This document shows, piece after piece, positions 1-8,169 of a stretch of DNA of 19,574 bases; position 1 is the first letter of the stretch, and each line of letters starts with the position of its first letter. Source of the stretch: Campylobacterales bacterium (GTDB lineage Bacteria; Campylobacterota; Campylobacteria; Campylobacterales; QNZT01); contig JALWRO010000050.1 of NCBI GenBank assembly GCA_027080605.1, positions 9,684-29,257 on the forward strand, read 5' to 3'. A model generated the notes under the pieces. The model did not search any database. It saw only the letters and a program-made list of their open reading frames with translations, and was not told the DNA's origin. The translations under genes were made by a program, and so were the position numbers.

Positions 1-1633
1 ATTTTGACTCTATCAAAATCTGTTCTTTGGTATCTTCCGGTAAATGTTTATATTGCGGCAAAAAAGTATCAAACTTTTCCACCGTAAAAGTACTTCTGCC
101 CACTACCCGCTTCAACGGCACTTTATCGGTCACCGGATCTTCCCCTATTTCCGCAAGTCTGGCACTGTTCTCTTTGGACGGCGTAATGAAGTGCGTTTCC
201 AGATACGCCAGTATCTCTTTGATATCTTTGGCTTTTTGCGCTACCTTGTTGTAAAAGTCGTCGGGAATCAATCCCAGTTCATGCCCGTATCCGGAAAGTC
301 TCAAATCCGCATTGTCTTCCCTGAGCAACAACCGATACTCTGCCCGGCTTGTGAACATTCTGTACGGCTCTTTCGTTCCTTTCGTCACCAAATCATCGAT
401 CAAAACACCGATGTACGCTTCATCTCGCCGCAGAACCAGAGGTTCCTTGTTTTCAATAGCAAGCACGGCATTGATACCCGCCATCAATCCCTGCGCTGCA
501 GCCTCTTCATAACCCGTCGTACCGTTCACCTGCCCGGCACAGTAAAGCCCCTCTACTTTCTTCGTCTCCAGAGAGTGTCTTAACTCCGTAGGATTGACGT
601 AATCATACTCTATCGCATATCCGAACCGCACGATTTTGGCATTTTCCATACCTTTGATCGAATGTACCATCTCCAGCTGCACATCCGGCGGCAACGAAGT
701 GGAAAGTCCGTTGATATAATATTCCGTCGCTTCTTTTGTCTGAGGTTCAACAAAAAGGTGATGGCGCTCTTTATCTGCAAAACGGTTGATTTTATCTTCA
801 ATGCTTGGACAATAGCGTGGTCCCACACCTTCGATCTGCCCCGTAAAAAGTGGCGCCCTGTAAAAGTTATCGGCGATAATTGTGTGTGTATCGACATTGG
901 TATAGGTAATGAAACACGGCAGTTGGTCTTTACCGAAATCTTCTGTTTTAGGTGTCTGAAAACTAAACGGAACAGGGTTTTCATCCCCCGGCTGCTCTTC
1001 CATCACCGAAAAATCAATACTGCTTGCATCGATTCTCGGACAAGTTCCCGTTTTTAGACGACCGACATCCAGACCAAAAGATTTCAGACAATCACTCAGC
1101 TTATTGGAAGGAAACTCACCGACCCTCCCCGCCTCTTTCTGATATTCACCAATATGTATCAATCCCCTCAAAAACGTACCCGCCGTCACAATTACTTTTT
1201 GCGCCTCATACGTCAGCCCCAAATCTGTTTTGACACCGGTCACTTTTCCGTTTTCTGTTAAAATCTCTTCCGCAATCTCCTGCTTGACTGTCAGATTAGG
1301 CGTATTAAGACACACATCTCTCATGTAAATAGGGTAACGATCCATATCGATCTGTGCACGGGAACCCCGTACCGCAGGACCTTTGGAAGCATTCAAAATA
1401 CGAAACTGCAACCCTACCGCATCCGTACACTTCGCCATCTCACCACCGAGTGCATCAATCTCCTTGACCAAATGCCCCTTCGCAAGCCCACCAATCGCAG
1501 GATTACAACTCGTCGCCCCGATACGCTCCGCCAAAATCGTAATCAAAAGCGTCTTCTTCCCCATCCTCGCAGCAGCCAGACACGCCTCAATCCCCGCATG
1601 ACCACCACCAATCACAATTACATCATATTTCAT
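1..1633 (-). CDS. mnmG: MnmG (GidA), tRNA wobble-uridine modification FAD enzyme; 3' end outside window
   Basis: With MnmE, MnmG adds the carboxymethylaminomethyl group to C5 of the wobble uridine of certain tRNAs in the cytoplasm, using FAD and methylene-tetrahydrofolate. I translated the minus strand from the ATG at 1633; the frame stays open to base 1. The N-terminus shows the dinucleotide-binding loop GGGHAG at residues 9-14 and the family motif SCNPAIGG at 42-49. Further on are KGPAVRGSRAQID, a G-T-F-L-R-G strand, and NGTTGYEEAAAQG, all typical of MnmG. About 544 residues are present; the family is usually about 620-630, so roughly 80 C-terminal residues (the MnmE/tRNA-contact end) are missing. 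A GAGGG Shine-Dalgarno-like stretch lies about 10 bases before the ATG. The upstream leader appears to carry a long hairpin (1664-1840). Identification is secure. Confidence 0.96.
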   Translation of the reverse strand, partial: MKYDVIVIGGGHAGIEACLAAARMGKKTLLITILAERIGATSCNPAIGGLAKGHLVKEIDALGGEMAKCTDAVGLQFRILNASKGPAVRGSRAQIDMDRYPIYMRDVCLNTPNLTVKQEIAEEILTENGKVTGVKTDLGLTYEAQKVIVTAGTFLRGLIHIGEYQKEAGRVGEFPSNKLSDCLKSFGLDVGRLKTGTCPRIDASSIDFSVMEEQPGDENPVPFSFQTPKTEDFGKDQLPCFITYTNVDTHTIIADNFYRAPLFTGQIEGVGPRYCPSIEDKINRFADKERHHLFVEPQTKEATEYYINGLSTSLPPDVQLEMVHSIKGMENAKIVRFGYAIEYDYVNPTELRHSLETKKVEGLYCAGQVNGTTGYEEAAAQGLMAGINAVLAIENKEPLVLRRDEAYIGVLIDDLVTKGTKEPYRMFTSRAEYRLLLREDNADLRLSGYGHELGLIPDDFYNKVAQKAKDIKEILAYLETHFITPSKENSARLAEIGEDPVTDKVPLKRVVGRSTFTVEKFDTFLPQYKHLPEDTKEQILIESK

Positions 1634-1663
1634 CTATATAATTTCCCTCATCTAAATATAAAA

Positions 1664-1840
1664 GATGTGTGGTTTGCATCATTTCAGGAAGGATTTTTAT
1701 TTTTAGGAGACAAATTTGTGTGCCAACGGCAAAAATGCAACTGTTTGAGCGTCAGCGAGTTTTGCATTTTTAACAAATTTTTCGCCGTTCCGAAGGAAAA
1801 AATAAAACTCTCCTGGATGAAATGATGCAAACCACACATC
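1664..1840. repeat. 177-bp nested palindromic element in the mnmG/ribE divergent region
   Basis: A perfect 23-bp inverted repeat bounds the element (1664-1686 against 1818-1840). Inside, further segments pair in register: T-rich 1694-1704 with A-rich 1798-1807, AACGGC 1725-1730 with GCCGTT 1784-1789, and 1731-1742 with 1758-1771 (12 pairs with a 2-base bulge). The result is one long, bulged hairpin with a 15-base loop (1743-1757). No open reading frame fits it. It lies between the start of mnmG and the likely mnmG -10 box at 1856-1861, so it would be transcribed as part of the mnmG leader. Alternatives are a MITE-like or REP-like mobile palindrome, or a leader control element. I saw no convincing target-site duplication. 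Confidence 0.8.
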
Positions 1841-1855
1841 CTAAAGAATATCGCG

Positions 1856-1864
1856 ATTATAGCA
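1856..1864 (-). promoter_or_regulatory. Extended -10 promoter, probably for mnmG
   Basis: Read on the minus strand this is TGCTATAAT, a full extended -10 (TGnTATAAT). No good -35 box is visible at the expected distance, which is common in Campylobacterota. Transcription would start near 1849 and give mnmG a leader of about 215 bases containing the palindromic element at 1664-1840. Prediction from motif only. Confidence 0.5.
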
Positions 1865-1869
1865 AAGTT

Positions 1870-1900
1870 TGGTATAATTAAAAACAGTTTTTGGTATAAG
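1870..1900 (+). promoter_or_regulatory. Two successive extended -10 boxes, probable ribE-pgeF-flhX promoter
   Basis: TGGTATAAT (1870-1878) is a perfect extended -10; TGGTATAAG (1892-1900) repeats the motif 22 bases later. Both face ribE, which starts at 1963, giving leaders of about 55-80 bases. No consensus -35 is visible. The first box lies only a few bases from the opposing mnmG -10, so the two directions may compete for polymerase. Prediction from motif only. Confidence 0.55.
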
Positions 1901-1962
1901 ATCACCCTTACTAATGCTCACTATCACTATGGGCTATATATCATTATTCAAAGGTGCCCTCT

Positions 1963-2571
1963 ATGTTTACAGGATTAATAAGAGAATTGGCAGAAGTACA
2001 GAGTCTGAGCAACAACTTTTTAACACTCAAAAGCAACTATGAACCCGGCATCGGAGACTCCATCGCCATCAACGGCACCTGCCTCACCGTCGTCAAAAAA
2101 AACCCCGGCACATTCACTGTCGAGCTCTCCCCCGAAACCCGGCAAACCATCGCCATCGAAAACCTCCGTGGCAAAGTCCACATGGAACCCGCCATGCAAC
2201 TCAGCGACCGACTCGAAGGACACATCGTACAGGGACACATCGACACCATTGGAGAAATTACCAAAATCCACAAACTCACCAACGCCACCGACATTTACAT
2301 CAAAGTCCCCAAACAGTTCATGAAGTACATCATCCCCAAAGGAAGCATCGCCGTCGACGGCATCAGCCTCACCGTCAACGACGTTCATGAAGAGAACTTC
2401 AGGCTCACCATCATCCCCCACACCATGCAAAATACCCTCTTTGCCACTTACAAACCCGGCACCAGAGTCAACATAGAAACAGATATGTTCGCCCGTTACC
2501 TCTACCACATGTTTTCCAAAGAGAAAACCCTTTCATGGGATATAGTCGATTCCATCATGGCAAGATACTAA
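1963..2571 (+). CDS. ribE: Riboflavin synthase, alpha chain
   Basis: This enzyme dismutates two molecules of 6,7-dimethyl-8-ribityllumazine to riboflavin in the cytosol, the last step of riboflavin synthesis. The 202-aa protein begins MFTGLIREL, the family N-terminus, and consists of two similar lumazine-binding barrels: about residues 1-90, with GDSIAINGTCLTV, and 91-190, with GSIAVDGISLTVN. The repeat of the G-S/D-x-A-x-x-G-x-x-LTV motif is diagnostic. I chose the ATG at 1963 over an in-frame GTG at 1954 because AAGG (1951-1954) then sits at a normal Shine-Dalgarno distance and the protein starts at the conserved MFTG. The stop overlaps the next start by one base (TAATG), so translation with pgeF is probably coupled. 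I saw no FMN riboswitch upstream. Confidence 0.95.
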   Translation: MFTGLIRELAEVQSLSNNFLTLKSNYEPGIGDSIAINGTCLTVVKKNPGTFTVELSPETRQTIAIENLRGKVHMEPAMQLSDRLEGHIVQGHIDTIGEITKIHKLTNATDIYIKVPKQFMKYIIPKGSIAVDGISLTVNDVHEENFRLTIIPHTMQNTLFATYKPGTRVNIETDMFARYLYHMFSKEKTLSWDIVDSIMARY

Positions 2572-3311
2572 TGCAGTTTGAACTTTTCGCACCATTTGAA
2601 GAAAAACTCTTCTGTGAAATCACCAATCGCCACGGCGGCGTCAGCCCCAAACCCTATGACACATTAAACCTCGCACTTCATACAGGTGACAACCCCGTCA
2701 ACGTACTCAAAAACCGTACCATTGTTGCAGAAAAATACGGCTATCTGGCAGAGAATCTCATCTATATGGAACAGACACACTCTGACAATATTCACATCGT
2801 AGAACACGCCGGATACAATAAAATAGACAATTGCGACGCACTCATCACCACACAGAAAAACATACCGCTCATGGTCATGGTCGCGGATTGTATTCCGGTG
2901 ATGATCTATGACCCCGTTCATGAAGTCATTGCAGCCGTACACGCCGGGCGTAACGGTACGTTTCAGCAAATCGCCGCCAAAACACTTCAGACTATGCAAG
3001 AAAAATTCGACACTTCATTTCATGAAGTACTGGTAGCGCTCGGACCGTCCATTCACTCCTGTTGCTATGAAGTCGGAGCCGATTTAGCCGATATCGCTAA
3101 AAAGAGTTTTGGAGAAAAATATATCCAAACCCGTAAAGGAAAACAGTATCTGGATTTACAGCAAATGAATTTTGACCAGTTGGCAAGCTTAGGCGTACCG
3201 GAAGCAAACATAGAAATATCTGCCATATGCACTTCATGTAATCAAAACTATTTCTCTTATCGGAGGGATGGTATCACAGGCAGATTTGCGGGGATTATCA
3301 AACTAAAATGA
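2571..3311 (+). CDS. pgeF: PgeF/YfiH-family multicopper-oxidase-like protein (peptidoglycan editing factor)
   Basis: The YfiH/PgeF family has been described as polyphenol oxidase or purine nucleoside phosphorylase, and in E. coli as an editing factor that removes mis-incorporated L-Ser from peptidoglycan precursors. The 246-aa protein carries the family signatures: QTH (H70), ADC (C107), and HAGRNG (H124), together the Cys-His-His metal-site triad. GPSIHSCCYEVG and the C-terminal CTSCNQNYFSYRRDG also fit. The start at 2571 overlaps the ribE stop; a longer in-frame start at 2535 would lie inside ribE and has no better signal. The stop overlaps flhX by four bases. The family is clear; the in vivo substrate here is not shown by the sequence. 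Confidence 0.92.
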   Translation: MQFELFAPFEEKLFCEITNRHGGVSPKPYDTLNLALHTGDNPVNVLKNRTIVAEKYGYLAENLIYMEQTHSDNIHIVEHAGYNKIDNCDALITTQKNIPLMVMVADCIPVMIYDPVHEVIAAVHAGRNGTFQQIAAKTLQTMQEKFDTSFHEVLVALGPSIHSCCYEVGADLADIAKKSFGEKYIQTRKGKQYLDLQQMNFDQLASLGVPEANIEISAICTSCNQNYFSYRRDGITGRFAGIIKLK

Positions 3312-3583
3312 GTGAAAAAAAAGCAGTTGCGTTAAAATATGACCAGGAGCAAAGCGGCGCTCCGAAAGTCATTGCAAAAGGCAAAGGCGCTATTGCGGAG
3401 AAAATCTTACAAAAAGCACAGGAGTTTGAAGTACCCGTTTTTCAAAACGAAGCACTGGCAACCTCCCTGCTCTCTTTAGATGTCGATGAACAGATTCCCC
3501 CCAATCTCTACAAAGCCGTAGCCGAAGTTTTCGTCTGGCTTATGAAGAGTGAACAACAAGCACAACTGTCATCACGCCAATAA
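3308..3583 (+). CDS. flhX: FlhX-like stand-alone FlhB C-terminal domain (EscU/YscU family)
   Basis: A 91-aa protein matching only the cytoplasmic C-terminal domain of the flagellar export switch FlhB, downstream of its NPTH self-cleavage site. It opens with KKAVALKYD, which corresponds to the strand just after PTH in FlhB. VIAKGKGAIAEKI, VPVFQNEALATSLL and IPPNLYKAVAEVFVWL follow. There are no membrane segments and no NPTH motif. Helicobacter pylori has a similar orphan, FlhX (HP1575), reported to stand in for cleaved FlhB C-terminal domain; that this protein does the same is inference. The ATG overlaps the pgeF stop (ATGA), so it belongs to the ribE–pgeF unit. It converges with the EAL gene, with 3 bases between the stops and no terminator. 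Confidence 0.85.
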   Translation: MSEKKAVALKYDQEQSGAPKVIAKGKGAIAEKILQKAQEFEVPVFQNEALATSLLSLDVDEQIPPNLYKAVAEVFVWLMKSEQQAQLSSRQ

Positions 3584-3586
3584 AAC

Positions 3587-5392
3587 TTACTTCTTATCGC
3601 TAATGTGCTTCAAAAGTACCGGATCAGCACGGTCAATAAAATACCCCTGGGCGTAATCCACACCCATCAGCTTCACTTTGTCAAAAATTGCCTGTGAAGA
3701 GACAAACTCTGCCACTGTCTTCATGTTGAGCTCTTTCGCCATTGAAATAATCGTACGCGTCATGATTTCACTGTCTTTGTTCTTCGTAATATCTTTGATC
3801 AAAGAGCCGTCGATTTTGATAAAATCCGCATCGAGTGAAAGAAGCTGCCCAAAGTTGGAAAATCCGCTTCCAAAATCATCTATGGCAATTTTACAACCGT
3901 AACCTTTCACCTTTTTAATAAAGTTTTTCACTTTAATCTCATTGCTGATCGATTCACTCTCTACAATCTCAAACGTTATGTAGTTTCCAAACTTATGCCG
4001 TTTGAGATTTCTCAGTATAAACTGCGCCACACGCGGCTCCAGAATATCTTCTATACCAATATTGATTGTAATAGGATAACGCACTTTTTCCAGTTGTTCG
4101 AAACACTTTTTGATCATCGCACGTGAAAGTTCCGTGTACATCTTGGACGTTTTCGCAATATCAAGAAATTCTCCGGGCATAGCGATACTGTTATCCTCCC
4201 TGCGAATTCTCATAAGTGACTCATACTTCTCAATCTGATTAGTTTCAAGATTGAAAATAGGCTGAAAAAAAGGCTCTATACGTTGATCGGAAATAGCTTC
4301 TTTGATCATTTTATTGACTTTGATATTGTGCAGAAAACGCTCCTGATGCTCCTCTTTTTCACTGTATATCTTATAACTTTTTTTAAGTTTCTCCGCCTCT
4401 TTCAATGCCAGATACGCATTTTTCGGCAAATTTTCACTTCCCCTCGCTACGCCTGCCGTCAATTCAATATTGAAAACACTTCCCTGAAATGAAAACTCTT
4501 CTCTGGATATACGCGTTGTCATTTTACGAAGATACTCTTCCAATTCATCTGTCGTAATAAATCGGGGAATGAAAATGGCATAGTGACTAAAATCGATCTT
4601 ATACAACTGCGCCTGGGCAGTAGGCATATCATTACGTAACCATTCCGCGACACGTTTTAAAATAATAGTACCCGCATCCACTCCAAAAAACTCATTTAGC
4701 GTATCAAAATTGTCAATACCGATATAAACCAGCGTACTTTTGGGAAAAATAGAGTTCTCTTTATGCTCATCAATATCATGAAACAATTTCAAACGAGTAG
4801 GTAATTGTGTCACACCGTCAATAAACAGACGCTCCCTCATTTCACGGGTAATCTCTTCTTCATCCCGTTCAGTATTTAAAATAAGCTGATAACCTCTCTT
4901 ACGATCTGTGCCACGTTTTTCCAATGTAATACTGACAGAAACTTTCTTGTTACTGCCGATACATATGCCACCACCCCGATAATAGCCTTCTTTCGCAACT
5001 ATTTCCTGAATTTTTTCCGGAAAATCTTCAAAATTGATCAGTTGATTAATATGCTTTCCCGGCAAAGCATCTTTTTTTGCTCCCAGAAATTCACCCAATT
5101 TTGGATCTGCAGTAACAATCACTAACCGGTCATCGAGATACATATAATTTCGATCTTCTCTCAATAAGTCCTGATAACGAATGATTTCATCTTCTTTATT
5201 TTTTATGTAAGTGACTAGTTTTATATTTTTATTATAGATATATAAAAAAAGTAATAATAAAAAAATTATTACACCTAAGAGATAAGCACTTTTTCCGGAT
5301 TCCGTCAATATTAGTACTATAATAGTTAACACTAGCGTAGCGGCAAGAATATATGATTTATAATCTCTTAGATAGTGCGTAACTTTATTCAT
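3587..5392 (-). CDS. Membrane GGDEF-EAL protein, predicted c-di-GMP phosphodiesterase
   Basis: A 601-aa inner-membrane protein. Two membrane segments (about 13-30 and 36-53) are followed by a short helical linker, a PAS-like region (about 80-175), a GGDEF domain (about 188-340) and an EAL domain (about 360-600). The GGDEF signature is replaced by DFSHY (267-271), so cyclase activity is unlikely. The EAL domain keeps the expected catalytic and metal positions: ESLMR (E391), N444, E475, DDFGSG (505-510), K526, E562 and Q582. I therefore predict hydrolysis of c-di-GMP. The ATG at 5392 is preferred because AGGA lies at a normal distance; an in-frame TTG at 5401 is too close to it. The gene is divergent from the exopolysaccharide operon (179 bases between starts), so it is a good candidate for its local regulator. 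That link is inference. Confidence 0.9.
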   Translation of the reverse strand: MNKVTHYLRDYKSYILAATLVLTIIVLILTESGKSAYLLGVIIFLLLLFLYIYNKNIKLVTYIKNKEDEIIRYQDLLREDRNYMYLDDRLVIVTADPKLGEFLGAKKDALPGKHINQLINFEDFPEKIQEIVAKEGYYRGGGICIGSNKKVSVSITLEKRGTDRKRGYQLILNTERDEEEITREMRERLFIDGVTQLPTRLKLFHDIDEHKENSIFPKSTLVYIGIDNFDTLNEFFGVDAGTIILKRVAEWLRNDMPTAQAQLYKIDFSHYAIFIPRFITTDELEEYLRKMTTRISREEFSFQGSVFNIELTAGVARGSENLPKNAYLALKEAEKLKKSYKIYSEKEEHQERFLHNIKVNKMIKEAISDQRIEPFFQPIFNLETNQIEKYESLMRIRREDNSIAMPGEFLDIAKTSKMYTELSRAMIKKCFEQLEKVRYPITINIGIEDILEPRVAQFILRNLKRHKFGNYITFEIVESESISNEIKVKNFIKKVKGYGCKIAIDDFGSGFSNFGQLLSLDADFIKIDGSLIKDITKNKDSEIMTRTIISMAKELNMKTVAEFVSSQAIFDKVKLMGVDYAQGYFIDRADPVLLKHISDKK

Positions 5393-5503
5393 TATTCCCA
5401 AATCCTGTTTTTTTACTAAAGCTTAAGATAATACACAAGATATACTAAATATTTTATTAGTATTTAATATTTTAAATTATTTATGTATTTTTATAAACCA
5501 CTG

Positions 5504-5532
5504 TTGATATTTAAAAAAAACTGCCGATATAT
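5504..5532 (+). promoter_or_regulatory. Candidate promoter of the exopolysaccharide operon
   Basis: TTGATA (5504-5509), a 17-base spacer, and ATATAT (5527-5532) form a plausible sigma-70 promoter about 40 bases before the first ATG (5571). The surrounding interval 5393-5570 is very A/T-rich and has no other clear gene; a short open frame at 5483-5761 overlaps the real gene and lacks coding character. I saw no sigma-54 or sigma-28 site and no obvious operator. Confidence 0.4.
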
Positions 5533-5570
5533 CCCTATACCACCAACTAAAATTTACAGCGGAAATCATT

Positions 5571-8165
5571 ATGAAAAAAATTTTTTATCTCTTTTTCTCG
5601 TCACTGTCACTGTTGTGGAGTATCGATCTGGACGTAAAGTTCCTCGAAAAGTCTGCAGTACAAAATCCGGACAATATCGGGAACATGGTACTTCTGGCAA
5701 AGTATTACATGCAAAACAAAAATTATCCCGCTGCACAACTATACTTACACCGCATCCTTAATAAAAACCCGCATCACAAAATTGCACTTAAGTTACAAAA
5801 GGAAACGAAATCTGGTCTTCAGCTTCAAAAACTCCTCCCGGACACCAATCTTCAAAACCCTTTTGAGATAGAAAATAGTTTAAAAAAATATTCTAATCAA
5901 AAAAACTATGCTTATATATTAAAAGCTTATAAACTTTTAAACAGCTTACATATTTCCGTTACACCGTTTACACATCTGCTGGCAGCAGAAGCCGGCATCA
6001 AAACCGGGCAATCAGGTCTTGCACAAACAATATGGAAAACTCACAAACTACCCAAAACTGAAAGAGTACTCGCTTTGCAAACATATTTCGATGCCCAAAA
6101 AGGCGATCTTGCAAAAGCATATAATAATTTACAGACAATCAAAAACAGAGATATACAAAGTCCCCTTGTCAATAACATAGAGCAGATGCTTCACCGTAAA
6201 GAGCAACAGCGCTTACAGGAAACAGCCCAAAATGTTCACACATCAAATTCATTTCAGGCACTTCATGATTATGTCTATCTGCTCAATAAACAAAACAAAA
6301 AAATGGCAGCGATCCGTGCGGTCAAAACATTTCTCAAAAAAAACCCAAAGAACCTCCAGGCAAGAATTTTACTTGTCAAACTCTACTACTGGAACGGTGA
6401 TCTGAACAACGCTTTTCACAAACTCTACACCATCCGAAAAACAAACAGCGAAACACGCAAACTCTATGCCAATATTTTATACGAGAAAGGCGACTATACC
6501 CACGCACTGGTCTACCTGCCACAAGCGGTACAAACTGCACAAAATGCTACAGAGCGCTACAATCTCAAAAAACGTCTTGCATTTGTGTATGCCTATATTG
6601 GTAAAAAAGTGACAGCAGAGAAACTTTTCAGACAACTGCTGCGCCAACATCCAAACGATCATGAAATAAAGCAGTTTCAAAGTGAGTTGCAAAAACAAAA
6701 TCTGCTGCAAACAGCCAACAGTTATTACAGACAAAAAGCATTTTCCAAAGCATTGGAATACTACAAAGCCTACTTTGACCGAACCAATGATCCTAAAATC
6801 TCAAAAGAGATCGCGGAGATATACTATTTTACCCAGCACCGATATGCAGACGCACTTTCTTTTTACAGACTATATCTCGACAAATTTCCAGACGATACAC
6901 TCATCCGTTTCCACTATGCTTCGGCACTCGAAAAGACAAAACAGTACAAAGCGGCTGCCAAGGCATTTGGCAAAATCACCGCTTGTGAAGATCCGCACCT
7001 CTGCCATCTTGCCAGATATCATGAAAGCTACACACTGATGAAAACTCAGAAAGAAAATGACTGGCTGAGAGCAAGAGCACTTTTACATAGATTGACACAG
7101 ACACTGGCGCAATCAGCGGCACCGAAAGAGCAAGAACTCAAAAAATTTGTCCAAACACTCTATAAAACAGCACAGGGAGAGATTAAAAAACCGACATATT
7201 ATAAAGATATTGTACTCACGGAGGGTTCCAAAAAAGATTTGGATATCAAAAATGTTTTTGCCAATATCGACATCGTCAATACCACCAAACCGTCACTGGA
7301 AACACTCCTCGACCTCTCCAAATCGCCCCAAAAGGTCAAACCTTCACTTCAGTTTCAGATGGACTATGTACGCGATTCAGAAGTTCGGTACCGAAACTAT
7401 CAGGTTAAAGTTGCCAACCTGTTAACGGTCAACGGCATCCGATACAGCGCTTCTGCAAAAAAATATCTTTTCACCTTCGACAAGCACCCCAATGTCAAGG
7501 GTAAAGGTTTTGCACTCCATATGCAAAAAGGCACGCTTCAGCTGGGAATCGGTGTCAAGGAAATCGGAGATTTCAACACACTCGTACCGGAACTTACCTG
7601 GTCTCCCGTGTACGGTGTTCACAACCTCTATTTTGACCTCTTCTATCAAAACGGTGCTTTTGTCAACTACAGAAACTGTATGATCCAAAACAAAACAGAT
7701 GTCCTGCATGCAGGTGTCAATGACCGAATCCTGATGGACAACTTCGACTACACTGAAGTGAGCCTTAGTCTGAATGCATATGAAGATGGTAACATCAATG
7801 CTTATGCAATGCTGTTGTATCCATTTTACAATTTCAGACTCCTCGGTCTCGATCATAAACTACTATTCAATGAAAATATAGACTACAACAGTAAAACAGA
7901 TGTCTGTTATTCTCCTGCGGCACTCTATGATTCAACATATTTAATATATAATCCGAAAATAACGTTCGACAACGGTTCACTGGAGGTTCAACTCGGAAAA
8001 GGATACTCGTTTAAAAATCGGGAAAATGTCTCCAGTTACGTCGTTAAAGGCGATTACAGGGTCAACAATATTGCATCGGTGGAACTGAACTGTGAAAGAG
8101 TTCAAAGCAGTTTCACATCGGACGATATAGACTACTGTACGTTCAATATTATACAGGAGTGGTAA
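5571..8165 (+). CDS. TPR protein with C-terminal outer-membrane barrel, polysaccharide exporter (PgaA/BcsC/PelB-like)
   Basis: An 864-aa predicted secreted protein. A short signal peptide (MKKIFYLFF…LLWS, about 1-17) precedes a long alpha-solenoid of degenerate TPR repeats (about 24-535). Clear repeat helices sit near 36-66, 243-290, 297-320, 332-362, 380-405 and 412-465. A linker (about 536-590) leads to a beta-rich region (about 590-864) of alternating strands that ends in the aromatic residue W864, as expected of outer-membrane barrels. This architecture is that of PgaA, BcsC, PelB and AlgK/E-type exporters, where the TPR part spans the periplasm and contacts the modifying enzymes. The gene starts a run of six tightly spaced genes and is 4 bases from the next. 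The exact family is not identified; the role is inferred from architecture and neighbours. Confidence 0.8.
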   Translation: MKKIFYLFFSSLSLLWSIDLDVKFLEKSAVQNPDNIGNMVLLAKYYMQNKNYPAAQLYLHRILNKNPHHKIALKLQKETKSGLQLQKLLPDTNLQNPFEIENSLKKYSNQKNYAYILKAYKLLNSLHISVTPFTHLLAAEAGIKTGQSGLAQTIWKTHKLPKTERVLALQTYFDAQKGDLAKAYNNLQTIKNRDIQSPLVNNIEQMLHRKEQQRLQETAQNVHTSNSFQALHDYVYLLNKQNKKMAAIRAVKTFLKKNPKNLQARILLVKLYYWNGDLNNAFHKLYTIRKTNSETRKLYANILYEKGDYTHALVYLPQAVQTAQNATERYNLKKRLAFVYAYIGKKVTAEKLFRQLLRQHPNDHEIKQFQSELQKQNLLQTANSYYRQKAFSKALEYYKAYFDRTNDPKISKEIAEIYYFTQHRYADALSFYRLYLDKFPDDTLIRFHYASALEKTKQYKAAAKAFGKITACEDPHLCHLARYHESYTLMKTQKENDWLRARALLHRLTQTLAQSAAPKEQELKKFVQTLYKTAQGEIKKPTYYKDIVLTEGSKKDLDIKNVFANIDIVNTTKPSLETLLDLSKSPQKVKPSLQFQMDYVRDSEVRYRNYQVKVANLLTVNGIRYSASAKKYLFTFDKHPNVKGKGFALHMQKGTLQLGIGVKEIGDFNTLVPELTWSPVYGVHNLYFDLFYQNGAFVNYRNCMIQNKTDVLHAGVNDRILMDNFDYTEVSLSLNAYEDGNINAYAMLLYPFYNFRLLGLDHKLLFNENIDYNSKTDVCYSPAALYDSTYLIYNPKITFDNGSLEVQLGKGYSFKNRENVSSYVVKGDYRVNNIASVELNCERVQSSFTSDDIDYCTFNIIQEW

Positions 8166-8169
8166 TCCA

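Noticed and set aside
1651..1850. Insertion-sequence or MITE with target duplication
   Set aside because: The terminal repeats are perfect, but the flanks share only a weak CTAAA in unequal positions and no transposase is nearby. A mobile origin is left as an alternative only.
1472..1905. Short open frames across the mnmG start and the palindrome
   Set aside because: They are produced by the opposite strand of mnmG and by the palindrome itself; no domain and no start signal.
1879..1962. Possible FMN riboswitch or SD-sequestering leader before ribE
   Set aside because: No RFN consensus is present and the leader is too short for the full aptamer. CACC-CTT (1903-1909) could pair with the AAGGTG near the start, and GGGC with GCCC, but these are short and easily chance.
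2020..2508. Long antisense open frame (162 aa) inside ribE
   Set aside because: It is the shadow of a C-rich coding strand; composition is Gly/Val/Asp-biased as expected for the reverse frame, and there is no ribosome site.
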